Shown here: positions 22,345-34,393 of the stretch, in pieces
Numbering within the stretch: the first letter of the stretch is position 1
Layout of the letters: each line of letters opens with the position of its first letter
Origin: Siphonodentalium dalli
Taxonomy: Eukaryota; Mollusca; Scaphopoda; Gadilida; Siphonodentaliidae
DNA length: 64,000 nt
NCBI GenBank assembly: GCA_032622095.1
Contig: CP136067.1
Span: 198,486,052 to 198,550,051, forward strand
Direction: 5' to 3'
Position numbers and translations under genes: made by a program
The notes under the pieces: model-generated
The model's database searches: none
The model's input: the letters and a program-made list of their open reading frames with translations, nothing else
What the model was told of the DNA's origin: nothing

Positions 22345-22937
22345 CATTCCTAGTTATGTTGTTTAGAATTGTTGTAATCAATGACTGTTTACATTGGTGT
22401 GAACCGTGTTACTCGGTTGTTGTATTTCCCCAGGTTCACATCCCACCTGAGGTTCGGGTGAATCCTGATTCGTTGTGTGAATGGTGTGAATCCGTTCACC
22501 CTCATGCATAGTACTTTTGCCCTACCCTTATCACAGCTAAATCAGAAGATTTGTTTCTTCTAACATATATTATAGCACAATCCGTTTGTTGCAACCGTTC
22601 CCTGATTTTTGGTAAAGCACACCAATTCCCAAGGCTGGCGAAGGAATAGTTCAGTGATAATCCTATTGTTGGGCACACGCAACTCATAACAGACAAATCG
22701 CACGGGAGCTTCAAAGTGGGACCAGTCCGTGTTGTTTCGGACATATCTATTCACATTCAATGGCGATCAGTTCATGTTAATCACGTTGTTGGGCGTGGTT
22801 AACCGGCTATTGTGTCCAATCGCGGCCAGCGCACGGATTGTGCGTCGTCGTCAAAACACGCTCAACGGCACATATCCAGTTGATTGCATTATGAGGGATC
22901 AATTGTGCTCCAATTCGGCCAGAGCACGCGAATAGTA

Positions 22938-22986
22938 CTTTACCAGAATAAATCTCGTCTTCGACTCGATTGATTCTGGTAAAGAA
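22938..22986. repeat. Short hairpin
   Basis: ctttaccagaataaatctcg pairs imperfectly with cgattgattctggtaaag around a tcttcga loop. Another small hairpin, agagtaatcaatt / aattgattactct, lies at 23808-23846. Both lie in the lectin locus introns; function unknown. Confidence 0.6.
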
Positions 22987-23048
22987 CAATTCTTATGCTC
23001 TAACCCTTACACAAAAGCAATTTATTTATCTTCGTGTCTTGTTTGCAG

Positions 23049-23218
23049 TACTCAAGTCGGGAGATCAACTGTATCATTATATTGGGGAGCTAGTGGTTAC
23101 CCTCCCTAATATATATAGGCAAATAAATATATATAAAAACTATCATTTGAAAGAGTTCTCCATTGGGAAGATTAGTCGTTCCGATTTCCCCAAATGCTCA
23201 TTAGTGACGAATATATAA
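23049..23218 (+). pseudogene. Decayed C-type lectin N-half exon, copy 2
   Basis: Acceptor tttgcag is followed by a frame reading LKSGDQLYHYIGELVV. Only about 12 codons match the intact exon; the rest is unrelated and runs to a stop at 23216-23218. It is 277 bp upstream of the intact copy and probably a non-functional duplicate. Confidence 0.55.
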
Positions 23219-25560
23219 TGCCTGGTTCAGTTAAAACAATTTATTTGTCGATGGAGCCCATACACATATCGCTGTCCCCCTCGCTGTATATGTATATATC
23301 TCTATATCTCTATATTGGTTTTCAGTACTTAAACAGGGAGAGCAACTGTATCACTACATTCCGGGAAAGAAAGAAGCTTGGATCATTACGTTAACTGCAC
23401 AAAAAACATCGGCTTCTCTCTTCCAACAAGAGGCTAAGGATGACTGCGCGGGGAAGGGCGGAGAGCTGCTACCATTACACGGGACTGACGAATACGATCG
23501 ATTTAACGCCCTTGATGCTGCATACCCAGGTGAATCCAGAGTATCTTTAAGATTGAGCAAGGGTCTTTTGTTATAATATTTTATTACACTCCTATGTGCG
23601 ATTTCCGTTGAAAACGCCGCTAATTAACAATGATAATGTCACTAGTGAATTATGTCATTTCTTGTGTCGTCATCGACGTTATGTCGCTAACTGATCTAGA
23701 CTGAATTTTCCATGGTTGATCTTTCTCCACATCGGGACTTTCATGCATTAATTATGTGTGCTTTAATCGTATTTGGCGAACAAATTGATGTAGGAGTGTA
23801 CTAAATAGAGTAATCAATTAGTTCCGATAATCAATTGATTACTCTCTATATAGTTATGTTGTTATGCCAAAAACGGAATCATCCAGAAATGAAGCTACAT
23901 CTTAAACATAATGTATTCGTTGAAATTCTAACTTAGAAATGTTACCATTTGTGTGGTTTTGGCACATTTCTTTATAAATGTGTCATTCTGATTTTCAATA
24001 CAAATATAATTTACACAACGACTCTACCTGTAATTCGAACTATTAAACCAATTATTGTACCAGATAACAATGACAGCTTCCGGTTTTTTTGTGATTTTCT
24101 TAAGGAGAGAACTTGAGCTGAACATAATTATTTACCGAATAATTTTTTTATTCAATTATATCGAATTGAAATTAAAAAAAAACAATACCTAGAAGTTTAA
24201 CCCTTTCTTTACTAAATACTCATTGATCAGTATTTCCCTTAGGAAATGCTAAGACAATAAGACCAACAAACGGCGATATGATTATGACAAGTTATCGGCC
24301 AGTAGACTTCCCACACCACGGTTGCACTACAAATGGCGACGAGCTTGAGATTGATCATTCTTGAACTTAGTGATAGTGATTGGCATTGTAATGCTGGTCA
24401 TATAATGACTTACTATGACTCATGGATTGAACAATCAAATGGATGCCTTTGGGAGTACTGTTCCCATGAAAATAATGAAAATATCAGCCGTAGGCGGTAA
24501 CCAAGATCCTCAATATTTATGATGAAGTCAGCACAAGGGTAATCCGGTTGGAATCGCCGAGGGTTGAGTCCATGTGGGACAAGCTAAGAATTTATTGATT
24601 TTAATAGAACCCTTTGATGAAAATATATAAGACATATAAGACGTTGAACATCTCAATCATTTCTCAGATACCCAAACGCGTAGTTATTGTTACTGTACAA
24701 CATATCAGCCCCAATAACTTAAAAGTTAAATTAAATAGATAAAGATGGCCATTTGAAATAATTATAATCGCACGGCTGTAGTAACACCATTCCTTCTCTT
24801 TATATCATTCTCTGATCGAATCAGATGCACCAGTTTTTTTTTGGTATTTTGTTAGAATTTCAACATGATCATTAATATCTACAAACATGTCTTCTTCAAC
24901 TTGGACTCTTGCCTTTCTCTATTTCATATACTCCACATATCTTTCTTTTTTCTGAGATACAATTCAATATTTTATCTTAAATGAATTTCTAAGCCTAATC
25001 TACGCGTGTGATCGGTTGCTTGATATTTATTATTTATGTTCGTTCCGTCCGAAGCGCGATAGTCCGCTTCCTAATTTTAGCACACCCGCTATCGCTCGGG
25101 AAATACAGAAATCTATTTTTAGCATCCACATTATTTCGGGGAGGAAATTTGAAAGTAATATCCGACTCGCTAGAAATGTTCAACAATTGTTGTCCGAATT
25201 TGTGTCTTTGTAATTGACGAATAGAGCATAATAAATTATATTAAGCAAATTATTTATGTTATTTGTGATGTTTTCCCCCATGTTTTGATGTGAGGATTTG
25301 CCATGTTCCTAACGCCGCTGATCACAACATCACCTCAATATTTTTGTCAGTTTCCTAAGTTCGCACTATACTAAATTTTCGAAACAAATCTTCAGTTTGT
25401 TTTCGGTATAAAACGTATTAAATTGTTCACCTGTTAACATGATCTGGTTGTGAATTGTTTGACATTCTGGTATCTGGGACAGCATGAATAGCGTACGATA
25501 AAATATAATAAAAATTGCATGGATTGTCGTTGACAATGACAAAATTATTTGAACTCACGT
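23165..25560. repeat. Segmental duplication, copy 1 (partner 59361-61110)
   Basis: Collinear blocks match the 59.4-61.1 kb region: ccaaatgctcattagtgacg, the lectin exon, ggttttt.gtgattttc.taaggagagaac, cttactttactaaatactca-like blocks, caaatggatgcctttgg, gccgtaggcggtaaccaaga, and attttagcacacccgctatc. Locus A contains extra sequence, for example about 24540-24890, absent from the partner. Confidence 0.88.
23326..23529 (+). CDS. C-type lectin domain, N-terminal half exon (locus A)
   Basis: A 204-nt exon bounded by acceptor ttttcag (AG at 23324-23325) and donor GTGAAT (23530), phase 1 at both ends. The peptide contains YIPGKKEAWIITLTAQ, then FQQEAKDDCAGKGGELLPLH and TDEYDRFNALDAAYPG. The Ala..Cys..GG.L pattern is the first helix/strand of a CTLD (helix 2, first conserved Cys, then the GGxL turn). 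CTLD proteins are usually secreted or membrane-bound carbohydrate or pattern-binding proteins. The phase-1 donor fits the C-half exon at 27279. An almost identical exon (about 94% by eye) lies at 59564. Confidence 0.85.
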
Positions 25561-25830
25561 GATTATCTAATCCTACTCCATACTGGTGATTGTTTCATTT
25601 TGGTTGCTTGACATCGCTATTACCCATATTTTTCTGTACCCAACCGATAGCCCGCTTCCTAATTTTAGCAAACCCAATATCGCTTTGGAAATTCAGAAAT
25701 CTATTTTAGCATGCACAGTATTAAGGGGATGTCATTTAAAAGTCTCACCACCTGCCTCACTTGAAACATGCAACAGTTTTGTAAAAAATGTCTTTGTGAT
25801 CGACAACTAGAGCAGATTAAACTATCCTAA
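25030..25830. repeat. Intronic 200-bp block, two copies here and a third at 60.7 kb
   Basis: cctaattttagcacacccgc..gaaatctattttt..gaaagtaatatccg lies at 25070-25230, a worn copy at 25645-25810, and another at 60725-60890. The frame DSPLPNFSTPAIAREIQKSI stays open in copies 1 and 3, but most differences between them are amino-acid changing, and copy 2 has a one-base deletion. I therefore treat it as non-coding. Confidence 0.65.
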
Positions 25831-26498
25831 GAAAATGCTTTATATTATGTGTGATATTTTCCGATGTTGATGTGAGCATTTATCTGTCGACGCTGATCAC
25901 ATCGCTTCAATAGTGTTGTCAAATTCCCAAGTTCGCACTAAAGTTTTTGAAACGAATATTAAATTGTTCACATGATCTATGATATGGTTCTGAATCGTTT
26001 GACATTATGGGATCTGGGACGCATGCGATCAAATTACTCAGGTAACTGGCGGACCACGAGCAGGCCGATATAGAATGCTTATTGGCTCATCCTCAAATAA
26101 CGCAAACAAGCGCACGCTAATAACAATCTTATTGTGAAAATGAATCAGTTGTGACGTGTTATACCAGGCCGCCACTCTCGCCCGTACAGAGACGGCACCA
26201 ATCGATATATTACGTATTGCTCCACCAATGTAGACCGCGGTCCAGAAAAGGCGGATTCGTCATTTCAGGTCCAGCCTCTCTAAATTGGGGTTTAGCTGGA
26301 CCGTCCAATGATACGGGTTAAGGTTATAAAACGCCAACAAATATTGCAATTTACAAAACATGTACCCCTGCAAACTTAAGGTGTTAGCGCTTCTCTCTTA
26401 TAAAGTTCCAATCAAAATATGCTCGTCGTAATTATCGATTTTCGCTGCCGATAGAACGCGGGCGTCCGTACAAGGCGACTATTGTGTTTGACTATAGA

Positions 26499-26982
26499 GA
26501 AACACGGTGGTTTCGAGGTTGGTGAGTACCACGCATTAAAAAATTGCAAACGCACAATAACATAATATACGAGGAACTGACACAAAACTTAGCAGTTTAA
26601 CTTGACTGTTACGAGCATATGCTAGTTTATTTTTTAAACAAGTTGATACCTTATTTGTTCGGAAATACTTAGCGGTTTTCTATAACATTCTGCCCAAAGT
26701 TGCCAGTCGGGGGTACGTGGAATACACTTGTCCATACATCTTGGAGAATTCTTCGACTGACAACTTTGGTCAAAATGTTAGAGCAAACAAATCTGAATTT
26801 GGACATAAATGAGGTATCAGCTTCTGTATCTGCATATAGCTGTCAAAATGATATGTAATATGTCATATCTTAGTTCATTACATTTTTTCCTCGCTTCTGG
26901 TCGCTTTTTAGATCGGCTCGGCCATTTTAAATGCGTGGTACTCATAAACTCGAAAACAGGTGATTCCCCCACCGTGAGAAAC
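26499..26982. repeat. Large imperfect palindrome, about 240-bp arms
   Basis: Outer ends gaaacacggtgg..gagtaccacgcatt (26499-26537) and aatgcgtggtactc..ccaccgtgagaaac (26930-26981) pair. Inner segments agttgatacc..caaagttgccagtcg (26641-26706) and cgactgacaactttgg..gaggtatcag (26754-26820) also pair. The centre is near 26730. Arms are diverged; this is an old foldback element or inverted duplication. Confidence 0.75.
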
Positions 26983-27278
26983 ACTACTGACAAACCATGG
27001 GTCTTTAATGACTAATAAATCATGGGTGTGGCTGGACTAGGTTTAAATCCGAGCTGACGAATGCGTCAATTAACCTGAGCTCGGGTTTAAAACACTGAAT
27101 TATCCGTCAAACGGTGGTTTAAACCTAAATGTTTCCGTAAACCAGGTTTTAACCGGAGACGAAGAATCCGGACATTGTGTTTGAAAAGTGATTTAAGATG
27201 ACTTACATGTAATTGACATTCCACGAATCATTTTCCAGGTCCATCTTTTAATGTTATTCTGTTCTTCTATTTACGCAG

Positions 27279-27519
27279 GGCTTCTTAGAACTATTAACTG
27301 TGAAGGTTACTGGGTCGGGGCTAACGAAATACAAGTGGGAAATGATTGGAGAAACATCGACGGGTCAGCCGCTTCCTTGATGTGGCATCAGCATGAACCA
27401 AACGGAGATGGCGATTGTGGCATTTTATTCCATTGCACTGATCTTGCAGATAAATCGTTCAAATTTGGAGACAACAATTGTGACGTGGCCTGGAGGCAAA
27501 TTTGCTATTACAAGATGTA
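27279..27519 (+). CDS. C-type lectin domain, C-terminal half, probable last exon (locus A)
   Basis: Begins after acceptor tttacgcag (AG at 27277-27278), phase 1, matching the donor at 23529/23530. The peptide contains CEGYWVGANEIQVGNDW, DGSAASLMWHQHEPNGDGDC and FKFGDNNCDVAWRQICY, the WIGL-like strand, long-loop EPN motif and closing Cys pair of a CTLD. EPN is the mannose-type calcium/sugar motif; the usual WND is replaced by FGD, so calcium-dependent sugar binding may be altered. The frame ends Lys-Met-TAA at 27518-27520 (stop just after the exon); a GTAAGT donor overlaps at 27517, so an extra 3' exon is possible. Exons 23326 and 27279 together give about one complete CTLD. Confidence 0.85.
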
Positions 27520-29039
27520 AGTGCATTACATCGAAACATCGACGAGAAAGGAAATACAGGATACATGCTATTCACACCCCGCTCTTGCATGTAAAGGGAT
27601 AACATTTACTTAACGCTTTATTTATTAAATACTCATTAACGAGTACAGTTCTCTTAGGAAATGTTCAGACAAAACCGTTTGCTGAATGTATTATGTAAAC
27701 ATTTCCCACCAATGAAAAGGATTCATTTCGCACTTGTATTATTATGTCATATGCATGTCGTCTGCTTGTATCTCCTTAGCATACCTCCATATTAATAATA
27801 GACCATCCAAGTGCACACTTTTGTAACTATCGGGATAATCCATTTTTCAGAGAAATGGTGAACAAAACTCCCCAATAGTGCATGCACCAGAGTGTCTGTC
27901 GCCAAGGTTACCATAAGAACTCTCTAATAATGCATGCACCAGAGTGTCATTGTCAGCAATATAGGAGATGCCCTGGAGTGGCAACGCTATTTCTCTTGCA
28001 ACCCAATGGGCTTAAAACAATATCTCTAAAAGCGGTATGTTCGTAATCATATCTGTTCTTGACTAAACAGGGAGGTTTCGCAAAATTTACGGATAGGGCC
28101 ATGACTACGTTTAGGGCACCACGTCAGAAAATTGTTATGCGCACGTTTTAAATGTAGCCGTGATGTCACACTTGTCACGTGGTATATGGTATTAATTTCT
28201 CCCGTTTCTACCAAAACTTCATTTAAAGACATATTATGGACTTGTTCGGGTGCGTGAAACTGATCAATTATTACTCAGGCGCTATGCCAACTACAGTACT
28301 AACGAAGCATGCAACCACTCCTTATTTACCCATACACCCCACCCATGACCACAAAGCCAGCAAATGTATACATGTACACCCATCAGTGTTCAGCCTCCCA
28401 AGGTTTACACATAGGTCACACACATGACCATACAGTCACTCCATATGTACATTTGCAACACAATATGACAATGTAATTGTGCCAATTATCCCACGGGCAT
28501 GTTTGGACAAAATAAGTTATTCGTGTTGGATCTCGAACAGTGTGTGACACGGGTTATTGTTTCTGATGATACGATCCCACACCTGACCAGAATCACAGGA
28601 AGTATTTGTGCATCCCATAAAAAACGGTAACATAAGGTATGAGCTTCAGGTTGCTGCAGCTATGGCTTCGATGGTTAAAGTGATGGTCTATGCTGAGTTG
28701 ATAACAAAATTGAGAAAATTATAAGATTATTAAAAGATCGATGGATTTCATGTTGAAGAAAAAATGAGATTGCAAGTTGGAGGACTCAATTTCATTTTAT
28801 AGTACGTTCCTACCCTTGTCAAAGTTCGGAAACTTTCGAGATATGTTTCGTTGATGAAATCCATAATCATATTTCAATTTTAACTGAGATGGATGTAAAA
28901 TAGATATTCCAAGTTAGACTCGATATTTATTTTGTATTCTGATACCACCGACGCAACGAACTCTTCGTTGATTTAGCACTACCCAAATTGGACATTTATC
29001 GAACAATGGTATCCATAAATATTATACTTTGCATAATAC
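27520..29039. other. Gene-free; short duplications
   Basis: 27615-27665 repeats the ttattaaatactcatt..cttaggaaatgtt block found at 24.2 and 60.2 kb. A 50-bp direct duplication (aata.tgcatgcaccagagtg) lies at 27868-27948. 28320-28470 carries a degenerate catgaccatacag..cactccatatgtac repeat also seen at 38.6 and, reversed, 48.7 kb. No gene. Confidence 0.55.
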
Positions 29040-29790
29040 TAAGAAGATGAAAACGAGCGAAAGTCAGCATATAATGTACAAGACAACTCTTGTTACCTCT
29101 CCTCCTACATCGGAAAACCAGGAGAATACTAGGTTTGAATATTCTTCGATGGAAACATTGCAACATATTTCGGTTCTTTTTGATTAACCGTATGTGGTAT
29201 CTACTGTATATTTGCTCTTCAGTTCGTAAAACATAAGTTACGCTATAAATGGAATAGATGAGCTAAAGTTTGATGCGACTTTTTCAAAATTCATAGAAAA
29301 TATCTGCGAAATATGATGCGAAACAGTGACGAACTACTACGAAGATGAAAACTAGCGAACTTTAGTATATTCTAGACACATCTTTTTACCTCTTCCCCAT
29401 GTCGCGTGGCGTGGTATGCATAAAATACCAACTACCATTCGAGAAAACTGATAGTGTACAAGCATACATATCAAATACGCACATATCAGAAAAACAGGAA
29501 AATTCTTGGTTGCAATTTTCTTCGATGAAAACATTTCATCATATTTCGATTCGGTTGAATTAACAGTTATTGATGACTACATCAAAGCATTCATTAAAAG
29601 AAATTATATCGAATGTAAAATTAACGTTCGACTTCATCAACCCCACATTACGACCATATGTGATATCTACTCCATATTTGGTCTACATGTCGTAAAAAAA
29701 TAAGTTACGCTATAAATGTACCAGTTGAACTAAAGTTTGTTGCAGACAATTTCAAAATTTATAGGAAAGAACTCGATTCGTTCCAATGAA
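29040..29790. repeat. Diverged tandem duplication, about 300-450 bp units
   Basis: Copy 1 (29040-29310) and copy 2 (29342-29770) share acgaagatgaaaac.agcga, ttcttcgatg.aaacatt, gtatctac-like, cgtaaaa.ataagttacgct and actaaagtttg.tgc blocks. No protein is recognised in the short frames they contain. Confidence 0.65.
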
Positions 29791-29799
29791 ACTATGAAG

Positions 29800-31356
29800 T
29801 ATGAACCCGTGCTAAAAGAAACGGACATTCTACACAAAACATGTACATGTATTTTACAAACTTTTAATGCCTTATGTGGACATAACAATTGACGAAATGT
29901 ATTACTAAATGTAAATATGTTCACTGCATTAGAAATTATTGTTGATTGTAATTATGTTCATTGAATTATCAAATATTAATATGTTTATTATAACAAATGT
30001 TCATTTCATGTTATCTTTTTGAAACACAGCTGTTTAGCATATAAGTCAGGACATTTGAGCGTGCACCTTTTTGTTTACCATGCTTAGAGAACACCAGAGT
30101 ATTTCGACTCACAATACCTCGACTCATTATTTCGTGGGAGAACCCAGATTCAGAATCCGAAACAGATTACGGGGCGGGGCTAAATCGAGATTACGCGGAT
30201 TCTAGGTCATATTTCGAAATCGCCCGTTGTCGCCGGTGCCAGGATTAATTTCCTCCTACCACCTAACTAACTGCCAAATCCGTACTCAATCGCGTCTTTT
30301 TTCCAAGTTAAAGTGAGTTTATTGATGAGGGTCAGAATTTCTAACAATTCTCCTGAATCAAATTCCGATGACGTTTTTCAGAACACACAAGGGGATGCAA
30401 ATGGAATTCTGATAACCTGGGAGTTTGATGTTTGGTTCAAGGCGGGGGGTGCATTTGGAAATTTGAGGGTGTAACCCCCCCCCCCCCCCCATGGGGAACC
30501 CTCTAGACACGTCACTAGAATGTGTACGTTTGGGTATTTAATAAAATAAATTGACTGACATATTCATAGTCGAAATATTCGACTGTAGTTCTGGGATCCT
30601 AGAATAAGCTGTACATAATATGGTTGTGGGAGATGCAGCTTACATGCAATCACAAGACCACAACATTAGCTACATGTACTGATACATCAAAGTTTTATTT
30701 GCGAACTAATTCACAACATTTTGGCCAAAAAGTGCCTGTGTTTCGACACTACAGAGACTACTGTGCGAAGCGACTGCATTTAACGAAATAAAACATTTTA
30801 AATATGGAATTGTTATAATACTTGATAGTACATACGTGTACGAATCTGATAATCCATATATGTCATATAGTTCTACTATTTCTTGAATAAGAAGGAACAT
30901 AATTCTACTAGTAATTGCGAACAAAGCAGAATACATTATCTAGGTTCACGTGAATTCGGTCAATGATGACGTTATCCGCCGAATTCGGTCAATGATGACG
31001 TTATCCGCCGAATTTGAAATCGACATGCGTTGGGGTGGTATTTTATGGATGGAATTGTGAAATGAACCTGATGAAATTGACAATGAAACTGACAAGCTTC
31101 ATGAAGTTCGCCATCAACCGAAGTGCTCCCCAGTGTTACTACAAATAACATTTTTATTTGGCTAATTTCATTAAAATTCTTCCCGTTTACACTCGATAGC
31201 AAAAATTTGTCTCCTTCTTTAAAATTCTTTGTTATGGATCGTTTATATTCTGGAATAATTTGTACCCAAGGGACGGTTTATTATATTTGACTGCGTGTGT
31301 TAAGCTCCGAGGTGGGAAATCTCGGTTTATTTGAAATGTTGTGATATCGATTACGT
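29800..31356. other. No gene; C-run and a 29-bp perfect duplication
   Basis: A C-run occurs at 30475-30490. The segment gaattcggtcaatgatgacg.. is present as two adjacent perfect 29-bp copies at 30952-30980 and 30981-31009. Otherwise nothing recognisable on either strand. Confidence 0.5.
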
Positions 31357-31436
31357 GTATCATAGTGGAATAGCGGGGTTAATATTTCGCCAATACACCA
31401 TGCTGCATTACTGGTCTGAGAAGTATAGCGTGTGAC

Positions 31437-31694
31437 ATGGAAGCAAAAGGTGGAATAAAAACCTTACATCGGCTGAGACTGGCGCTTTTTTGTCGTACGT
31501 TCTTGAAGGGGACGAATAGCCCCACAACTGACTTTCAGGCGAAATCTCTAAGTGCCTTGATCTTAGGAATTGTTGTTGTCTACCTATATTCATGCACCAT
31601 ATTCTGGATTCAAAAAAAGATTGAGAAACCTCAAAACTGTGTCAGAACCAGCGTTACACAACGTGGAGTCAACGATTTGTGGCCACATGTTTAA
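31437..31694 (+). CDS. Small single-pass membrane protein, unit 1
   Basis: 85 codons from ATG 31437. The first 36 residues are basic (GGIKTLHRLR), then a hydrophobic segment at about 38-57 (ALILGIVVVYLYSCTIFWI), then KKIEKPQNC and a polar tail. A basic N-terminus before one hydrophobic stretch predicts an N-in signal anchor, the arrangement of type II membrane proteins such as Golgi glycosyltransferases; it could therefore be a first exon, but no clear donor or catalytic exon was found. In unit 2 the frame stops right after the hydrophobic segment, so the extra tail here may not be meaningful. Family not recognised. Confidence 0.45.
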   Translation: MEAKGGIKTLHRLRLALFCRTFLKGTNSPTTDFQAKSLSALILGIVVVYLYSCTIFWIQKKIEKPQNCVRTSVTQRGVNDLWPHV

Positions 31695-32851
31695 TAGGAC
31701 ACATGTTTAATGGTTGTCGTGTACGGAAAACTAATTGGAAATGTGATTGAAAATCAAATCCATATTGGCCGTGTACGGAAAAGTAATTGGAAATGTGATT
31801 GAAAAGTCTAAATAAATTGGCGGTGTGTGGAAGTAATTGGATATCATATTGAAATTGAACCGATATTATAACCAGATGGATGACGAAAATTAGTTGATTG
31901 TCCTATACGAGATGATAATAAGTCGAACACAGCACAGATATGGAAGTAATTGAACTGTCCAAAATAAAAATTGTTTCGCGATGCAAGTGATATGGATCGA
32001 GTGTGCGAGTGCCAAATTAGAAAATATATTGACAGATAGCACAAGCTTGTGGTATCTCAAGCCCCGTTTTAGTTTCAAAATAAGATGCTCACTTGTCAGT
32101 GTATACTAATTAGCTTATCATGATGTTATCGGTATGTTGTTTTTGAGGGCATTGTTCCTTCACTGAAAAAGAGTACAACACATTGAATCATGAAGTCACG
32201 AATTAAGGTGACTCCAGCAAACAACAAGGGAAGATGAAGAATTCATGAACACTGATTTTAAATTTATTTAATGTTTGTGTATAAGATTTACTGATGACTA
32301 TTGATCTTCAAATGAATGTATAACAATGTATGACTAATTGTAGTCAATTGTGTAAATCCTGATGTCTTTTCAGTATTGTACATGTTGAACTTTTTAGAAC
32401 TTAATTGATTTATGATGATGGGTTAAATAGAACACATTAACTGTAATAGTCTACCTAATGGAAAAATTATGTTATGCAAAGCACTTAGCTTAGGAGTTGG
32501 AGTTGAATGAGTAGTTCACTATGCTAGTTGAGTACTCAAGGGTATTCCAGAGAAGATAACAGTTGGATAAGGGCATTTTTATATTTCCGTGTAACTCTAT
32601 CAACGAAACCGAATGATCACCGGTGGAGTTGTTACTTTACTTAAGTAATTAAACTCGAAAAAATGGGAGGTGTGTACCATAGTGGAATAGCGGGGTTAAT
32701 ATTTCGCCTGAAAGTCTTAGAAGAGTAATGAATTGGGATCAGTTACAACCAAATCAATATGTGCGTGGAGCGGATCAGTGCAGACCACGCGAATACACCG
32801 TGCTGCATTACTGGTCTAAGAAGTATATAGCGTAGGTTTACGTCACATGAC

Positions 32852-33031
32852 ATGGAATCAAAAGGTGGAATAAAAACCTTACATCGGCTGAGACCGGCGC
32901 TTTTTGGTCGTACGTTCTTGAAGGGACCGAATAGCCCCACAACTGACTTTCAGGCGAAATATCTAGCTGCCTTGATATTAGGAATTGTTGTTGTCTACCT
33001 ATATTCATGCACCATAATCTGGATTAAATAA
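32852..33031 (+). CDS. Small single-pass membrane protein, unit 2
   Basis: 59 codons from ATG 32852 to TAA 33029-33031. It starts MESKGGIKTLHRLRPALFG and has the same hydrophobic core (ALILGIVVVYLYSCTIIWI) ending in Lys and stop. Within the hydrophobic part most differences between the three units are silent (GCC/GCT, ATC/ATA, GTT/GTG, GTC/GTA), while the N-terminal part has mostly replacement changes. This hints that the membrane segment was constrained. Function unknown. Confidence 0.45.
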   Translation: MESKGGIKTLHRLRPALFGRTFLKGPNSPTTDFQAKYLAALILGIVVVYLYSCTIIWIK

Positions 33032-34216
33032 AATATTGTGAAACCTCTAAACTGTGTTCGATCCAGCGTTACACAACGTGGAGTCAACGATTTGTGGCCT
33101 ACTATATGACACATGTTTAATGGTTGTCGTGTACGGAAAGTAATTGGAAATGTGATTGAAAAGTCAAATCCATATTGGCCTTATACGGAAAAGTAATTGC
33201 CGGTGTGATTGAAAAGTCTAAATACATTAGCCGTGTATGGAGGTAATTGGATATCATATTGAAATTGAACCGATATTATAACCAAATTGAAAACGAAAAT
33301 AAGTTAATTGTCCTGTACCTGATGATAAGTCGAACACAGCACAGATATTGAACTGTCCAAAATAAAAATTGTTCCGCGATGCGCGTGATATGGATCGTAT
33401 GTGCGAGTGCCAAATTATAAAATATATTGACATATATATAGCATAAGTTTGTGGTATTTCAAGCCTCGTGGTAGTTTCAAAATAAGATGTTCACTTGTCA
33501 GTGTATACGAATTAGCTTATCATGTTATTGGTATGTTGTTTTTGAGGGCATTGTCTCTGAAAAAGAGTACAACATATTGAATCATGAAATCCACGAATTA
33601 ATGTGACTACAGCAAACAACAAGGGAAGTTGATGACGAATTCATGAACACTGATTTGAAATTTATTAATGTTGGTATATAATATTTATTGATGACTATGA
33701 CATTGAATTGAATGTATAACAATATATGACATATTGTAGTCAATTGTGTAAATCCTGATGTTTTTTTCAGTATTGTACATGTTGAACTTTTTAGAACTTA
33801 ATTGATTTATGATGATGAGTGAATAAGAACACATTAACTGTAATATTCAACCTAATTGAAAATTTATGTTATGCAAAGCATTTTGCTAAGGAGTTGGAGT
33901 TGATTGAGTAGTAGTTCACTATGGTAGCTGAGTACTGAAGGGGATTCTAGATAACTAACAGTTGGATACGGGCATTTTTATATTTCCGTGTAACTATATC
34001 AACGAAACCGAATGATCACCGGCGGAGTTGTCAGTTTACTTAAGTAATTAAATTCAAAACATGGGAGGTGTGTACCATAGTGGAATAACGGGGTAAATAA
34101 TTCTCCTGAAAGTCGTAGAAGAGTAATGAATTGGGACCAGTTACAACCAAATCAATATGTGCGTTAGGCGGTATATATGCATTACTGGTATAAGAAGTAT
34201 AGCGTAGCTTTACGTC

Positions 34217-34393
34217 ATGTCAAAAGGTTAACTAAAAACCTTACCTCGGCTAAGACCGGCGCTTTTTGGTCGTACGTTCTTGAAGGGACCGAACAGCCAC
34301 ATAACTGACTTTCATGTGAAATCTCTAACTGCTTTGATCTTAGGAATTGTTGTGGTATACCTATATTCATGCACCATATTCTGGATTCAATAA
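34217..34393 (+). pseudogene. Small membrane protein frame, unit 3, broken near its start
   Basis: The ATG at 34217 keeps the same frame, but a TAA replaces a Gly codon at codon 5. After it the frame is open again through LRPALFGRTFLKGPNS and the conserved hydrophobic segment, ending Ile-Gln-TAA at 34391-34393. The unit itself ends shortly afterwards. Confidence 0.6.

Noticed and set aside
22938-22986. Hairpin as a transcription terminator
   Set aside because: The setting is a eukaryotic intron; no T-run or operon context.
24350-24510. Possible extra lectin exon (WIEQSNGCLWEYC-like frame), also at 60.4 kb
   Set aside because: Conserved only as part of the segmental duplication; stops nearby, no matching acceptor and donor, and no CTLD pattern.
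25016-25213. Frame DSPLPNFSTPAIAREIQKSI as a terminal exon
   Set aside because: Differences from the 60.7-kb copy are mostly replacement changes and the third copy has a frame-breaking deletion.
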